A stretch of DNA of 64,000 nt from an uncultured Lachnospiraceae bacterium. Lineage in GTDB: Bacteria; Bacillota; Clostridia; Lachnospirales; Lachnospiraceae. The notes beneath the pieces were generated by a model. It had not been told where the DNA came from. It was given only the letters and a program-made list of their open reading frames with translations, and did not search any database. The stretch lies in the NCBI GenBank assembly GCA_902796595.1, contig CADBPM010000031.1, forward strand, positions 17,486-81,485. The letters run 5' to 3'. Position numbers and translations under genes: made by a program. This document shows, piece by piece, positions 38,067 to 46,896 of the stretch (its first letter is position 1; every line of letters begins with the position of its first letter).

Positions 38067-38882
38067 ATGACTTCGGTTGCTATTAAGATAGTTGCTATTG
38101 TGATAATGCTTATCGATCATATAGCGGCGGGATTGGGAGATAATCCTTCACCACTTATATATGGAAATACTTACAGCATTATGAGAGAGATAGGGCGTAC
38201 GGCCTTTCCATTGTTTGCTTTTTTGATAACAGAGGGGTTTGTACATACTAGAAACAAAAAAAATTATTTTTTAAGACTGCTTGCATTTGCAGCTATATCA
38301 GAATTTCCGTATGATTATATTTTTAACTGGTATAGCGATTACAGTCCAAATTCCGGACCTGCGTTTGATGCAGGACAGAATGTATTCTTTACATTAGCGA
38401 TAGGTCTTTTAACTCTTATCATAAATGACAGGATAATGAACATGTCGCTTGAAAAGGAGAAAGCCGCAAGAGTAGCTACTGCTCTTTTACAGCTTGGCGT
38501 GATCCTTGCTATGTGCACTCTTGCAGACCTTCTTGCTACTGATTATGGCAGCGATGGAATCCTTCTCATTGTAATGATCTGGTATATCGGTATGTTTGGC
38601 AAGCTTTCGGCTTCCGACAAGACAGATTCATTTATGACTGAAAAGATCCGCTTTGCGTATAGTGCGGCGGCAATAGCAATGTGGCTTGTTTTTTATGATA
38701 TAAAGAATGGCGGTTATATGAATGAAAGTTATGGCATTGCCGCGTCTTTATTGATCTTGTGCTATAATGGAAAAAAAGGAACAGCAGTTTTACCAAAATG
38801 GTTTTTCTATGTTTTTTATCCGGTTCATCTGCTGATGATCGGAGCCATTGAGCATTATTGCATAAGTGGAAGTCTATTGTAG
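38067..38882 (+). CDS. TraX family membrane protein
   Basis: 271 residues with about seven to eight hydrophobic helices. The motifs IKIVAIVIMLIDHIAA, REIGRTAFPLFAFLI and AAISEFPYDY are those of TraX, named for acetylation of F-pilin but widespread on chromosomes as a putative membrane acyltransferase. No conjugation genes are nearby, so a conjugative role is unlikely. Same direction and nine bases from the Uup-type gene. Confidence 0.9.
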   Translation: MTSVAIKIVAIVIMLIDHIAAGLGDNPSPLIYGNTYSIMREIGRTAFPLFAFLITEGFVHTRNKKNYFLRLLAFAAISEFPYDYIFNWYSDYSPNSGPAFDAGQNVFFTLAIGLLTLIINDRIMNMSLEKEKAARVATALLQLGVILAMCTLADLLATDYGSDGILLIVMIWYIGMFGKLSASDKTDSFMTEKIRFAYSAAAIAMWLVFYDIKNGGYMNESYGIAASLLILCYNGKKGTAVLPKWFFYVFYPVHLLMIGAIEHYCISGSLL

Positions 38883-38959
38883 GCAATATGGAACTTTTCG
38901 TTCATCGTATTGCTTTACAATGCGTCAATTATGGTTGAAATGGCAGAGGAGACAAACGG

Positions 38960-39373
38960 ATGAACGATGCATACAAAAGTTATTCGGCGCAGGGAATAAG
39001 ACCTCAGGCTGTGATATTTGACCTTACAAAGGAGAGCGAAGCCATGCCTTTTGCCGAGGATTTCGCAGAAGGTTTGAAAAAGTCGGAACTTAAAGTGGTG
39101 GATGCTGCTGCAAGAGAGAGAGATACCATTACTGAAAGGTTTAAGGTTCTTGCAGGCAAAATGCTTGCTCCGGCATTTAATTGTGTTGTTATTACGGACA
39201 GGGATGACGGGGTGAATGGAGCACTTACTGCCGGCATGGTTGTCATTGGCTTCAAGAACAGGACAATGAGAGAGAAGCTTGGCAAGGCAGATATGGTCCT
39301 TACATCCTTTGAAGGATTGGACGAACATGTAGTATATCAAGTATTTGCCCATGCAAGGAAGATACCCTTGTGA
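38960..39373 (+). CDS. Degenerate HAD-like protein, probably not catalytic
   Basis: 137 residues. The start of a HAD fold is visible (QAVIFDLTKES), but the DxD nucleophile motif is D-x-T. The C-terminal part has the HAD motif III/IV-like CVVITDRDDGVNGALTAGM, then VVIGF and DMVLTSFEGL. At 137 residues it lacks a cap domain. Could be a regulatory or structural relative of beta-phosphoglucomutase-like enzymes. Overlaps the acetyltransferase gene downstream. Confidence 0.6.
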   Translation: MNDAYKSYSAQGIRPQAVIFDLTKESEAMPFAEDFAEGLKKSELKVVDAAARERDTITERFKVLAGKMLAPAFNCVVITDRDDGVNGALTAGMVVIGFKNRTMREKLGKADMVLTSFEGLDEHVVYQVFAHARKIPL

Positions 39374-39890
39374 AATAACTGAGACTGATAGATTTCTTAT
39401 AAGAGAATTGGGCGTAGGTGATGTGGATGCCTATATAAATCTTACGGAAGAAGAGCACGCAAAAGTATTTATACCTGAATTTAGATCTCCTATTGAGGAG
39501 AAAAGAGAAAGGATACTTGATCACATAAGATATTCCTACTCCTTTTATGAATGCGGAATATGGGGAATATTTTCAAAAAAACAAAAAAATTTACTGGTTG
39601 GAATCGTTGAAATAACTATACCGTCGGATGAGATAACTGCAAAGATTTCAGAAGATCGGAAATTACTTATGTATGAACTTGGTTTTGTCACAGAAAAAGA
39701 TTATCTTGGAAAAGGTATTGCAAGAGAGGCAGGAAAGGCTGCTATAGAGTATGCTTTTGATTATCTTGGAGCTGACGGCATGATCATAAGTCTTTTAAAT
39801 GAAAATAAATGGGCGGTCAATACAGCAAGGGCTCTTCATTTTAACCGCCTTGCAGATGATTTGTATGTGTTAGTCAAGGATAAGCACTGA
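39351..39890 (+). CDS. GNAT family N-acetyltransferase (RimJ/RimL-like)
   Basis: 179 residues from ATG 39351 (a TTG at 39345 is equally possible); it begins inside the 3' end of the HAD-like gene. Typical opening ETDRFLIRELGVGDVDAY, acetyl-CoA-binding region YELGFVTEKDYLGKGIAREAG and the NENKWAVNTARALHF segment. Substrate unknown; RimJ/RimL relatives acetylate protein N-termini or small molecules. Confidence 0.85.
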   Translation: MQGRYPCEITETDRFLIRELGVGDVDAYINLTEEEHAKVFIPEFRSPIEEKRERILDHIRYSYSFYECGIWGIFSKKQKNLLVGIVEITIPSDEITAKISEDRKLLMYELGFVTEKDYLGKGIAREAGKAAIEYAFDYLGADGMIISLLNENKWAVNTARALHFNRLADDLYVLVKDKH

Positions 39891-39914
39891 ATGTAAAGAA
39901 AGGGAGCACAAAAA

Positions 39915-40094
39915 ATGAGTAATATACCAAAAGATCCGGTTATGTTTGTAAGTTTCGTAAATACACAGTTAAGGGATTTTTATCCAAATCTTGAGGATTT
40001 TTGCAAATCAAGCGGAATGGATGAATCATCAGCCATAAAAAAAGCCGGTGAAGCGGGCTATGAGTATGATGCCAAGCTTAACAGATTTGTCTGA
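39915..40094 (+). CDS. DUF4250 family small protein
   Basis: 59 residues, MSNIPKDPVMFVSFVNTQL to GYEYDAKLNRFV, matching the compact DUF4250 family of Clostridia. GGGAG site upstream. Predicted helical, soluble; function unknown. The stop codon lies in the hairpin of the terminator at 40080. Confidence 0.88.
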   Translation: MSNIPKDPVMFVSFVNTQLRDFYPNLEDFCKSSGMDESSAIKKAGEAGYEYDAKLNRFV

Positions 40095-40109
40095 TATCTG
40101 TTAAATTTT
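40080..40109 (+). terminator. Terminator overlapping the DUF4250 stop codon
   Basis: AACAGAT (40080-40086) and ATCTGTT (40096-40102) followed by AAATTTTTT. Confidence 0.65.
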
Positions 40110-40200
40110 TTGACCCTGACATCATATTATGATACACTGAATATGTGTATAGAAAAAACAGATGATATGCGACTGTTCAGTAAAATTAACAATTTTATAC

Positions 40201-40299
40201 TAAGCGAAGAAAATAATTGCGGATAGAGCTTGCTCTACCCAGCAATATTTCTCGGCGACGTTTATCGTAAATGAAATTATTTATTTCGTTTACGATAAC
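40201..40299 (+). repeat. 97-nt two-hairpin repeat, copy 3
   Basis: TAAGCGAAGAAAATAATTGC start, hairpin a TTGCGGATAGAG/CTCTACCCAGCAA, then CTCGGCGACG and hairpin b with 14-nt arms ATCGTAAATGAAAT/ATTTCGTTTACGAT. Nearly identical to copies 1 and 2. It lies in the 250-base gap before degV; here it is free of coding overlap. Confidence 0.85.
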
Positions 40300-40345
40300 T
40301 ATATCAGTTGTGATCATAACATATCAAAGATAAAGAGGAAGATAA

Positions 40346-41182
40346 ATGTCATACATTATTCTATGCGATAGCTGCGCAGACCTTACACCGGAACTTAAGG
40401 CAAATAAAAATGTCGTTTCGATACCGCTCACGATCACTGTAGATGACAAGGAAATTATTGATGATGCAACTTTTGATCAGGCGGACTTTCTGGCAAGAAT
40501 GAAGGCAAGCAAGGAAGTACCTAAATCTTCATGTCCTGCACCTGATGAATACCTTAAGCATTTCGACGAGGCTGATGAGGTATATGCTGTAACTTTGTCG
40601 GGAAATCTTTCGGGTTCCTACGGTTCTGCAAAAGTTGCAGCTGATATGTATGAAGAGGAGAATCCTTCAAAGAAAGTACATATATTTGATTCATGTTCAG
40701 CGTGTGCAGGCGAAACTCTTCTTGTACTCAAGATCATCGAACTTAAGGAAGCAGGTGCCTCATTTGAGGAAGTCGTAGAAAAGGTAACAGAATACAGAGA
40801 TATAAAGAAGACAAAGTTTGTTCTGGAATCGCTTGAATCACTCAGAAAAAACGGAAGGCTTACGGGTATAAAGGCTGTTATTGCCGAAGCTTTAAATATA
40901 AAGCCTGTTATGGCAGGCACAGTGGAGGGCAATATTGAAAAGCTTGGCCAGGCAAGAGGCATAGATAAGGCAGTGGCTTTAATGATCTCTTATGTTGAAA
41001 AGGATGTTACTGATCCAGAGAATAGAATCCTTGGCATTTCTCACTGTAACTGTTATGAAAGAGCAGTTGCAACTCGTGATGAGCTTATGAAGAGGATTCC
41101 TTTCAAGGACAGCTTTATAGTCGATACCGCCGGCATCAGTTCGCTCTATGCCAATGATGGTGGATTAGTAGTGGTATATTAA
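40346..41182 (+). CDS. DegV family fatty-acid-binding protein
   Basis: 278 residues; opening YIILCDSCADLTPEL, then PKSSCPAPDEYLKHF, AVTLSGNLSGSYGSA and the C-terminal HNCYERA-like SHCNCYERA and VDTAGISSLYANDGG. DegV/FakB proteins bind a fatty acid and present it to the kinase FakA, feeding phospholipid synthesis. FakA is not in the window. AGAGGA ribosome site before ATG. pyk follows after a hairpin array. Confidence 0.92.
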   Translation: MSYIILCDSCADLTPELKANKNVVSIPLTITVDDKEIIDDATFDQADFLARMKASKEVPKSSCPAPDEYLKHFDEADEVYAVTLSGNLSGSYGSAKVAADMYEEENPSKKVHIFDSCSACAGETLLVLKIIELKEAGASFEEVVEKVTEYRDIKKTKFVLESLESLRKNGRLTGIKAVIAEALNIKPVMAGTVEGNIEKLGQARGIDKAVALMISYVEKDVTDPENRILGISHCNCYERAVATRDELMKRIPFKDSFIVDTAGISSLYANDGGLVVVY

Positions 41183-41184
41183 CT

Positions 41185-41270
41185 GTCTGTTTGCAGCGAG
41201 TAGACAATTATTTCTGTATTGCAGCATAGCTGTAATACTTGGCACACTCGTTGCAAAGCAGCAAGTGCAC
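41185..41270 (+). repeat. Alternating three-hairpin array (A-B-A) upstream of pyk
   Basis: Type A-like GTCTGTTTGC/GCGAGTAGAC (41185-41205), type B GTATTGCAGC/GCTGTAATAC (41216-41238), type A GCACTCGTTGC/GCAGCAAGTGC (41242-41269). The last hairpin ends four bases before the pyk ribosome site GGAGAAA. Same two hairpin types and alternation as the array before purE (9619-9760). Confidence 0.65.
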
Positions 41271-41283
41271 ATTGGAGAAACAA

Positions 41284-42699
41284 ATGAGAAAAACAAAAAT
41301 AATAGCAACAATAGGTCCTGCAAGTGAAAATCCGGAAATATTAAAGGAACTTTTTCTTGCCGGAGTAAATGTAGCACGTCTTAATTTTTCACATGGTTCT
41401 TACGAAGAACATGGCGCGCGAGTTAAGAATATCAAAAAGCTCAGAAATGAACTTAAGATGCCAATAGCTATCATGCTTGATACCAAGGGTCCTGAGTACA
41501 GAATAGGTACTTTTAAGGAAGGCAGTTATGAGCTTAAGGACGGTGACAGTTTTACCTTTACGACAAAGGATGTAGAAGGCGATAATACAAAGGTTTCGGT
41601 CAGCTATAAGGGACTTTCAAAGGAACTTGAGGTAGGAGATACTATACTTGTAAATAACGGACTTGTTATTTTTAAGGTTGATGATATCAAAGGCGACGAA
41701 ATTCATACCACAGTTCAGGCAGGAGGTGTCATTTCCGACAAGAAGAGTATGGCTTTTCCTGGAAAGCACATAAAGCAGACCTATCTTTCGGAAAGGGACA
41801 AGAACGATCTTCTTTTTGGAATTGAAAATGATATTGATTTTGTTGCCTGCTCCTTTGTATCAGTCAAGCAGGATCTTATTGATGTGCGTGAGTTCCTCGA
41901 TGCACATGGCGGTCAGAGGATAGAACTCATAGCGAAGATAGAGAATCAGTCAGGTGTTGATAATATAGATGATATCTGTACAGCCTGCGATGGCATCATG
42001 GTAGCACGAGGTGATATGGGTGTTGAAATACCTTTTGAAAAACTTCCGGCTATACAGAAACATCTTATTACAAAGTGTAGACTTTTGGGAAAGCGTGTTA
42101 TTACTGCTACCGAAATGCTTGAATCAATGATCCATAACCCTCGTCCTACAAGGGCAGAAGCAAGTGACGTTGCCAATGCAGTATATGATGGCTCAAGTGC
42201 GGTAATGCTTTCTGGCGAAACGGCAGCAGGAAAGTATCCTGTTGAAGCTGTAAAGGCTATGGCAAGCATTGCCGAAGCAACAGAAAGTAATATAAATTAT
42301 AAGAAGCGTTTCCATAACACAGACTTTATCATAAAGAATACAGTTGATGCTATTTCTCATGCTACATGTCAGATGGCTATTGATATCCATGCCAAGGTAA
42401 TAGTTGCATGTACTTTATCAGGAAGAACTGCGAGAATGGTTTCAAGATTCAGAGGTCCGGTTGATATAATAGGCATGACATCAGATGAGGTTACATGGAG
42501 AAGACTTTCACTTTCATGGGGCGTTACTCCTTGCATGTGCGAGCAGTATCCATCAAGTGATGTTCTCTTTTATCAGGCAAAGAAGACAGCAGAAGAAGTT
42601 ATGAAACTTACATCAGGTGATAAGCTTGTTATTACAGGAGGCATCCCGAACGGAGAATCAGGCAATACAAACCTTATCAAAGTCGAAGAAGAAAAATAA
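41284..42699 (+). CDS. pyk: Pyruvate kinase
   Basis: Converts PEP and ADP to pyruvate and ATP. 471 residues from ATG 41284 (GGAGAAA upstream); a longer in-frame start at 41239 would translate the hairpin array. Visible: KIIATIGPASENPE, LNFSHGSYEEH, MLDTKGPEYR, the catalytic ELIAKIENQSGVDN, MVARGDMGVE and MLSGETAAGKYP. It lacks the C-terminal PEP-utiliser-like extension found in Bacillus Pyk. Confidence 0.97.
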   Translation: MRKTKIIATIGPASENPEILKELFLAGVNVARLNFSHGSYEEHGARVKNIKKLRNELKMPIAIMLDTKGPEYRIGTFKEGSYELKDGDSFTFTTKDVEGDNTKVSVSYKGLSKELEVGDTILVNNGLVIFKVDDIKGDEIHTTVQAGGVISDKKSMAFPGKHIKQTYLSERDKNDLLFGIENDIDFVACSFVSVKQDLIDVREFLDAHGGQRIELIAKIENQSGVDNIDDICTACDGIMVARGDMGVEIPFEKLPAIQKHLITKCRLLGKRVITATEMLESMIHNPRPTRAEASDVANAVYDGSSAVMLSGETAAGKYPVEAVKAMASIAEATESNINYKKRFHNTDFIIKNTVDAISHATCQMAIDIHAKVIVACTLSGRTARMVSRFRGPVDIIGMTSDEVTWRRLSLSWGVTPCMCEQYPSSDVLFYQAKKTAEEVMKLTSGDKLVITGGIPNGESGNTNLIKVEEEK

Positions 42700-42711
42700 G
42701 GGTAACTGATT

Positions 42712-42744
42712 AAAAGGGATAGTGGTATTCACTATCCCTTTTTA
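42712..42744 (+). terminator. Terminator of pyk
   Basis: AAAAGGGATAGTG/CACTATCCCTTTTT arms around GTATT. Confidence 0.9.
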
Positions 42745-42752
42745 ATCGCCAC

Positions 42753-42786
42753 AAAAAAAAGAAGCATGCAATCATGCTTCTTTTTA
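42753..42786 (-). terminator. Terminator of tRNA-Thr
   Basis: GAAGCATG/CATGCTTC arms with A runs on the left and T runs on the right, so it can work in both directions; it lies just past the 3' end of the minus-strand tRNA. Confidence 0.85.
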
Positions 42787-42859
42787 AGCTACTGACCGGA
42801 CTTGAACCGGTGACCTGCTGATTACGAATCAGCTGCTCTACCAACTGAGCCACAGTAGC
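42787..42859 (-). tRNA. tRNA-Thr (CGT anticodon)
   Basis: Minus strand. Acceptor GCTACTG/CAGTAGC, D-arm GCTC-AGTTGGTA-GAGC, anticodon stem CTGAT/ATCAG around TTCGTAA (anticodon CGT), T-arm CCGG-TTCAAGT-CCGG. Discriminator T, CCA not encoded. Confidence 0.95.
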
Positions 42860-42878
42860 ACTTGTTCACAACTCACAC

Positions 42879-42907
42879 ATTATACACCTTTTTAAATAAA
42901 ATGTAAA
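42879..42907 (-). promoter_or_regulatory. Promoter of tRNA-Thr
   Basis: Minus-strand reading: TTTACA (42902-42907), 17-base spacer, TATAAT (42879-42884), about 20 bases before the mature tRNA. Confidence 0.82.
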
Positions 42908-42975
42908 TACCTTTTTACATTAACACAACTTATATGTTCCTAAACTTATATTTATTTTTCTAATATATTTTAGCG

Positions 42976-42984
42976 TGGTATACT
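42976..42984 (+). promoter_or_regulatory. Extended -10 promoter of purL
   Basis: TGGTATACT: TATACT at 42979-42984 with a TG one base upstream. No good -35 is present. The predicted leader of about 108 nt carries pseudoknot copy 2. Confidence 0.55.
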
Positions 42985-43038
42985 TAGAGCATGGAAATCA
43001 GTAATGGAGACAAGGTTTGAAACAGAATTTCAAACTTG

Positions 43039-43091
43039 CATTGGTGCCGCGGCAGGCACGACACCGATGTGTTTCATGCCTGCGGTAAGGT
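43039..43091 (+). promoter_or_regulatory. 53-nt pseudoknot leader element, copy 2 (purL)
   Basis: Stem 1 CATTGGTGCCG/CGACACCGATG; loop GCAGGCA pairs with TGCCTGC; ends AAGGT seven bases before the purL ATG. A GTTTGAAA/TTTCAAAC hairpin precedes it at 43015-43035, as in copy 1. Confidence 0.78.
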
Positions 43092-43098
43092 ATAAGCA

Positions 43099-46000
43099 AT
43101 GAATAAAGTCAGAAGAATATATTCCGAGAAAAAGGAAGCTTATGCAGTTAAAGCAAAGGAACTTGTTGCAGAGCTTTCGTCATATCTTGGACTTGAAAAT
43201 ATAAAAAGTATACGTCTGCTTGTAAGATATGATGTTGAAAATGTATCAGATGCCACATTTGAGAAGGCTAAGAGGGTTGTTTTTTCTGAACCTCCTGTTG
43301 ATGATATTTACGAAGAAACTTTTCCTGTGGATGAGGGAGATAAGGTTTTTTCTGTAGAATACCTTCCGGGGCAGTTTGATCAGAGGGCAGACAGCGCGGC
43401 TCAGTGCGTCAAGCTTTTGAACGAGACAGAGGAACCAGTAATAAAGAGTGCTACAACTTACGTTATAAAAGGGAATCTTTGTGAAGAAGATCTTGAAAAG
43501 ATAAAGGAATATGTCATTAATCCTGTTGACTCAAGAATCGCAGCAGAGAAAAAGCCTGAAACACTCGAGACATTTTTTGCAAAACCGGAAAAGGTTTCTT
43601 ACTTTGATGGTTTCAGAGCTATGGATGAGAGCGAGTTAAAGAAGCTTTATTTTTCACTCAATCTTGCCATGAGCTTTGAGGATTTTAAATTTATACAGGC
43701 ATATTTCAACAAAGATGAAGATCGTGATCCAAGCATGACAGAGATAAGGATGCTTGACACATACTGGTCAGATCACTGCCGTCATACTACATTTCTTACA
43801 GAATTGAAAAATGTTTCCTTTGAGGAGAGTTCTTATGCAGAACCGATAAAGAAAAGCTGGGAGAAGTATTGCGAGGTTCACAAGGAACTTTCAAAGGGAC
43901 GCCCTGATAAATATATTTCTCTTATGGACATTGCTCTTGCAGGTATGAAGAAGCTTTCAAAGGACGGCAAGCTCCTTGACATGGAGAAGTCTGATGAAAT
44001 AAATGCCTGCTCTATAGTTGTACCGGTTACAGAAACCCTTCCTGACGGAAGTCAATATACTGAGGAATGGCTTGTTTTCTTTAAAAATGAGACACACAAC
44101 CATCCGACAGAGATAGAGCCTTTTGGTGGTGCTGCAACCTGTCTTGGCGGCGCGATAAGAGATCCTCTTTCAGGTCGTGGCTATGTATATCAGGCAATGA
44201 GGGTTACAGGAGCAGCCGATCCAACAACTCCTATGGCAGAGACTCTTAAGGGAAAGCTTCCACAGCGTAAGATAGTTACCGGTGCGGCAAGAGGCTACAG
44301 CTCTTACGGAAACCAGATAGGTCTTGCTACAGGTCTTGTAGATGAGATATATCATCCGGATTATGTTGCCAAGCGTCTTGAGATAGGTGCTGTTATGGGA
44401 GCAGCAAGAAGAAAGAATGTTATCCGTATGGATTCTGATCCGGGCGACCAGATAATCCTTCTTGGCGGAAGAACAGGAAGAGACGGTATCGGCGGAGCAA
44501 CCGGTTCTTCAAAGAGCCATACTACAAAGTCGATCGATACCTGCGGTGCAGAGGTTCAGAAAGGTAACGCTCCTACAGAACGCAAGATTCAGCGTCTGTT
44601 TAAAAGACCTGAGGTTACAAAACTTATAAAGAAGTGCAATGACTTTGGTGCAGGTGGTGTAAGTGTTGCTATAGGTGAGCTTGCAGACGGACTTCATATT
44701 TATCTTGACAGAGTACCGAAGAAGTATGCCGGTCTTGATGGAACAGAGATTGCTATATCTGAGTCTCAGGAACGTATGGCAATAGTGGTTTCTCCTGAAA
44801 ATGTTGACAAAATGCTTGAATATGCAGCTGAGGAAAACCTCGAGGCTGTTGTCGCAGCAGAAGTGACAGAAGAACCACGCCTTGTTATGGAATGGAACGG
44901 TGATGAAATAGTAAATATTTCGAGAGACTTCCTCAACACAAACGGAGCACATCAGGAGACAGATGCTTTTGTTGAAACACCGGAGTCGGATTATTTCAAC
45001 AAAGGTTACAGAAAAGAAAGAAAGTCTTATGGCAGCACAAAGGAAGAATGGCTTGATATGCTTTCAGATCTGAATGTCTGCGGTAAGAGGGGACTTTCTG
45101 AAATGTTCGATTCTTCTATCGGCGCAGCGACAGTTACAATGCCTTTCGGCGGAAAGTACGAGGAGACTCCAAACCAGACAATGATCGCAAAGCTTCCGAT
45201 GGACAATGGGGACAGTGATACAGTAACTATGATGAGCTACGGCTTTGATCCATATATTTCAAAGTGGAGTCCTTATCATGGAGCTGTTTATTCGGTTCTT
45301 AATTCCGCAGCAAAGATCGTGGCAGCTGGCGGAAGTCTCGATAACATACATTTCACCTTCCAGGAATATTTTGGACATCCTGGAAATGAGGCATCAAGAT
45401 GGGGCAAGCCCCTTGCAGCGCTTCTTGGAGCATTTGAAGCTCAGATGCAGCTTGGTCTTGCTTCTATCGGCGGCAAGGACAGCATGTCCGGAACATTCAA
45501 TGACATAGATGTTCCTCCTACACTTGTTTCTTTTGCAGTTGATGTTGCAACACTTGACAATGTTATAAGTGATGAATTCAAAAAAGCCGGAAATAAGATC
45601 GTTCTTATAGAAAATAAGCTTGATGACAAGAATCTCCCTGATTATGACGCTTTCAAAGAGACAATGCACAAGGTATCAGAACTTATTGAAAATAAGGCAA
45701 TCGTTTCTGCTTTTGTGCCGGGACGTTTCGGTGTGGCTGAAGCAGTGAGCAAGATGGCATTCGGAAATCATTTTGGTGTAAGAATGGATCCTTCACTTTC
45801 GGAAGAAAAATATTTTGCACCATGCTTTGCAGGAATTGTCTGTGAAGTTCCGGTTGAAATGCTTCGCGAGGTGCTTTCTTCAGAAGTTCAGGCAACCTTT
45901 ATTGGTGAGGTTACAGATGACGGTGTATTTACACTTGCAAATGATACCTTTACCACAAAGGAGGCTATGAAGGTATGGAGAGACAGGCTTGAAAGTGTAT

Positions 46001-46887
46001 ATCCTACAAGAAGCGAAATTTCTAAAAAGGATATAACATCGGCTGTTTTTGATGCAGATACAAAATATTCGTCAAAGATAAAAGTCGCAAAGCCAAGAGT
46101 ATTTATACCTGTATTTCCGGGTACAAACTGCGAGTATGATGCGGCAAAAGCATTTGAGAGAGCAGGAGCTAGGGCAGAGACAATTGTATTTAAAAACAGA
46201 AACGAGGCTGATATAAAAGATTCAGCAGATGCTTTTGTAAAGGCTATTGAGAATGCACAGATGCTTATGTTCCCGGGTGGCTTTTCAGCCGGAGATGAGC
46301 CGGATGGTTCTGCAAAATTTATTGCGTCTGTAATGAGAAACCCAAAGATTGCGGATGCGGTTCAGGGACTCCTTGACAGAGATGGTCTTATTCTTGGTAT
46401 ATGCAACGGTTTTCAGGCACTTATAAAGCTTGGACTTGTACCGTTCGGAAAGATAACGGATATAACCGAGGATGTGCCGACACTTACCACGAATTCGATC
46501 GGCCGTCATATTTCAAGAAGCGTATATACTAAAGTCGTATCCAATAAATCTCCTTGGCTTACAAAGTGTGAGCTTGGCGGAGTTTATACTGTACCTGCAT
46601 CACATGGCGAAGGAAGATTTGTTGCAAATGATGAATGGCTTAAGAAGTTATCCGACAACGGACAGATTGCTTTCCAGTATGTTGATGCAGATGGAAATCC
46701 TACAATGGATGAAGATTTCAACCCGAATGGTTCCTACTGGGCTATCGAAGGCATAACAGATCCGACAGGACATGTTCTTGGCAAGATGGCACATTCAGAA
46801 AGAATCGGCAGAGGCGTTGCTATAAATGTCACCGGAGAACAGGATGAAAAGATATTTGAAAGCGGTGTAGCTTATTTTACTGAATAA
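43099..46887 (+). CDS. purL: Phosphoribosylformylglycinamidine synthase, large single-chain form
   Basis: 1262 residues: N-terminal PurS-like region, two AIR-synthase-like halves and a C-terminal glutamine amidotransferase. Visible: the SDHCRHTTF motif (about residue 225), KNETHNHPTEIEPFGGAATC, GGAAT-type RTGRDGIGGATGSSKSH, and the glutaminase Cys in LILGICNGFQALIKLG (about 1102) with the later ASHGEGRF His-Glu. Converts FGAR to FGAM using glutamine. Detached from the purEMND operon and given its own promoter and pseudoknot leader. Confidence 0.97.
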   Translation: MNKVRRIYSEKKEAYAVKAKELVAELSSYLGLENIKSIRLLVRYDVENVSDATFEKAKRVVFSEPPVDDIYEETFPVDEGDKVFSVEYLPGQFDQRADSAAQCVKLLNETEEPVIKSATTYVIKGNLCEEDLEKIKEYVINPVDSRIAAEKKPETLETFFAKPEKVSYFDGFRAMDESELKKLYFSLNLAMSFEDFKFIQAYFNKDEDRDPSMTEIRMLDTYWSDHCRHTTFLTELKNVSFEESSYAEPIKKSWEKYCEVHKELSKGRPDKYISLMDIALAGMKKLSKDGKLLDMEKSDEINACSIVVPVTETLPDGSQYTEEWLVFFKNETHNHPTEIEPFGGAATCLGGAIRDPLSGRGYVYQAMRVTGAADPTTPMAETLKGKLPQRKIVTGAARGYSSYGNQIGLATGLVDEIYHPDYVAKRLEIGAVMGAARRKNVIRMDSDPGDQIILLGGRTGRDGIGGATGSSKSHTTKSIDTCGAEVQKGNAPTERKIQRLFKRPEVTKLIKKCNDFGAGGVSVAIGELADGLHIYLDRVPKKYAGLDGTEIAISESQERMAIVVSPENVDKMLEYAAEENLEAVVAAEVTEEPRLVMEWNGDEIVNISRDFLNTNGAHQETDAFVETPESDYFNKGYRKERKSYGSTKEEWLDMLSDLNVCGKRGLSEMFDSSIGAATVTMPFGGKYEETPNQTMIAKLPMDNGDSDTVTMMSYGFDPYISKWSPYHGAVYSVLNSAAKIVAAGGSLDNIHFTFQEYFGHPGNEASRWGKPLAALLGAFEAQMQLGLASIGGKDSMSGTFNDIDVPPTLVSFAVDVATLDNVISDEFKKAGNKIVLIENKLDDKNLPDYDAFKETMHKVSELIENKAIVSAFVPGRFGVAEAVSKMAFGNHFGVRMDPSLSEEKYFAPCFAGIVCEVPVEMLREVLSSEVQATFIGEVTDDGVFTLANDTFTTKEAMKVWRDRLESVYPTRSEISKKDITSAVFDADTKYSSKIKVAKPRVFIPVFPGTNCEYDAAKAFERAGARAETIVFKNRNEADIKDSADAFVKAIENAQMLMFPGGFSAGDEPDGSAKFIASVMRNPKIADAVQGLLDRDGLILGICNGFQALIKLGLVPFGKITDITEDVPTLTTNSIGRHISRSVYTKVVSNKSPWLTKCELGGVYTVPASHGEGRFVANDEWLKKLSDNGQIAFQYVDADGNPTMDEDFNPNGSYWAIEGITDPTGHVLGKMAHSERIGRGVAINVTGEQDEKIFESGVAYFTE

Positions 46888-46896
46888 AATCATAGG

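Noticed and set aside
38067..38882. Conjugative element marked by TraX
   Set aside because: No relaxase, coupling protein or type IV secretion genes are nearby; TraX homologues are common as chromosomal singles.
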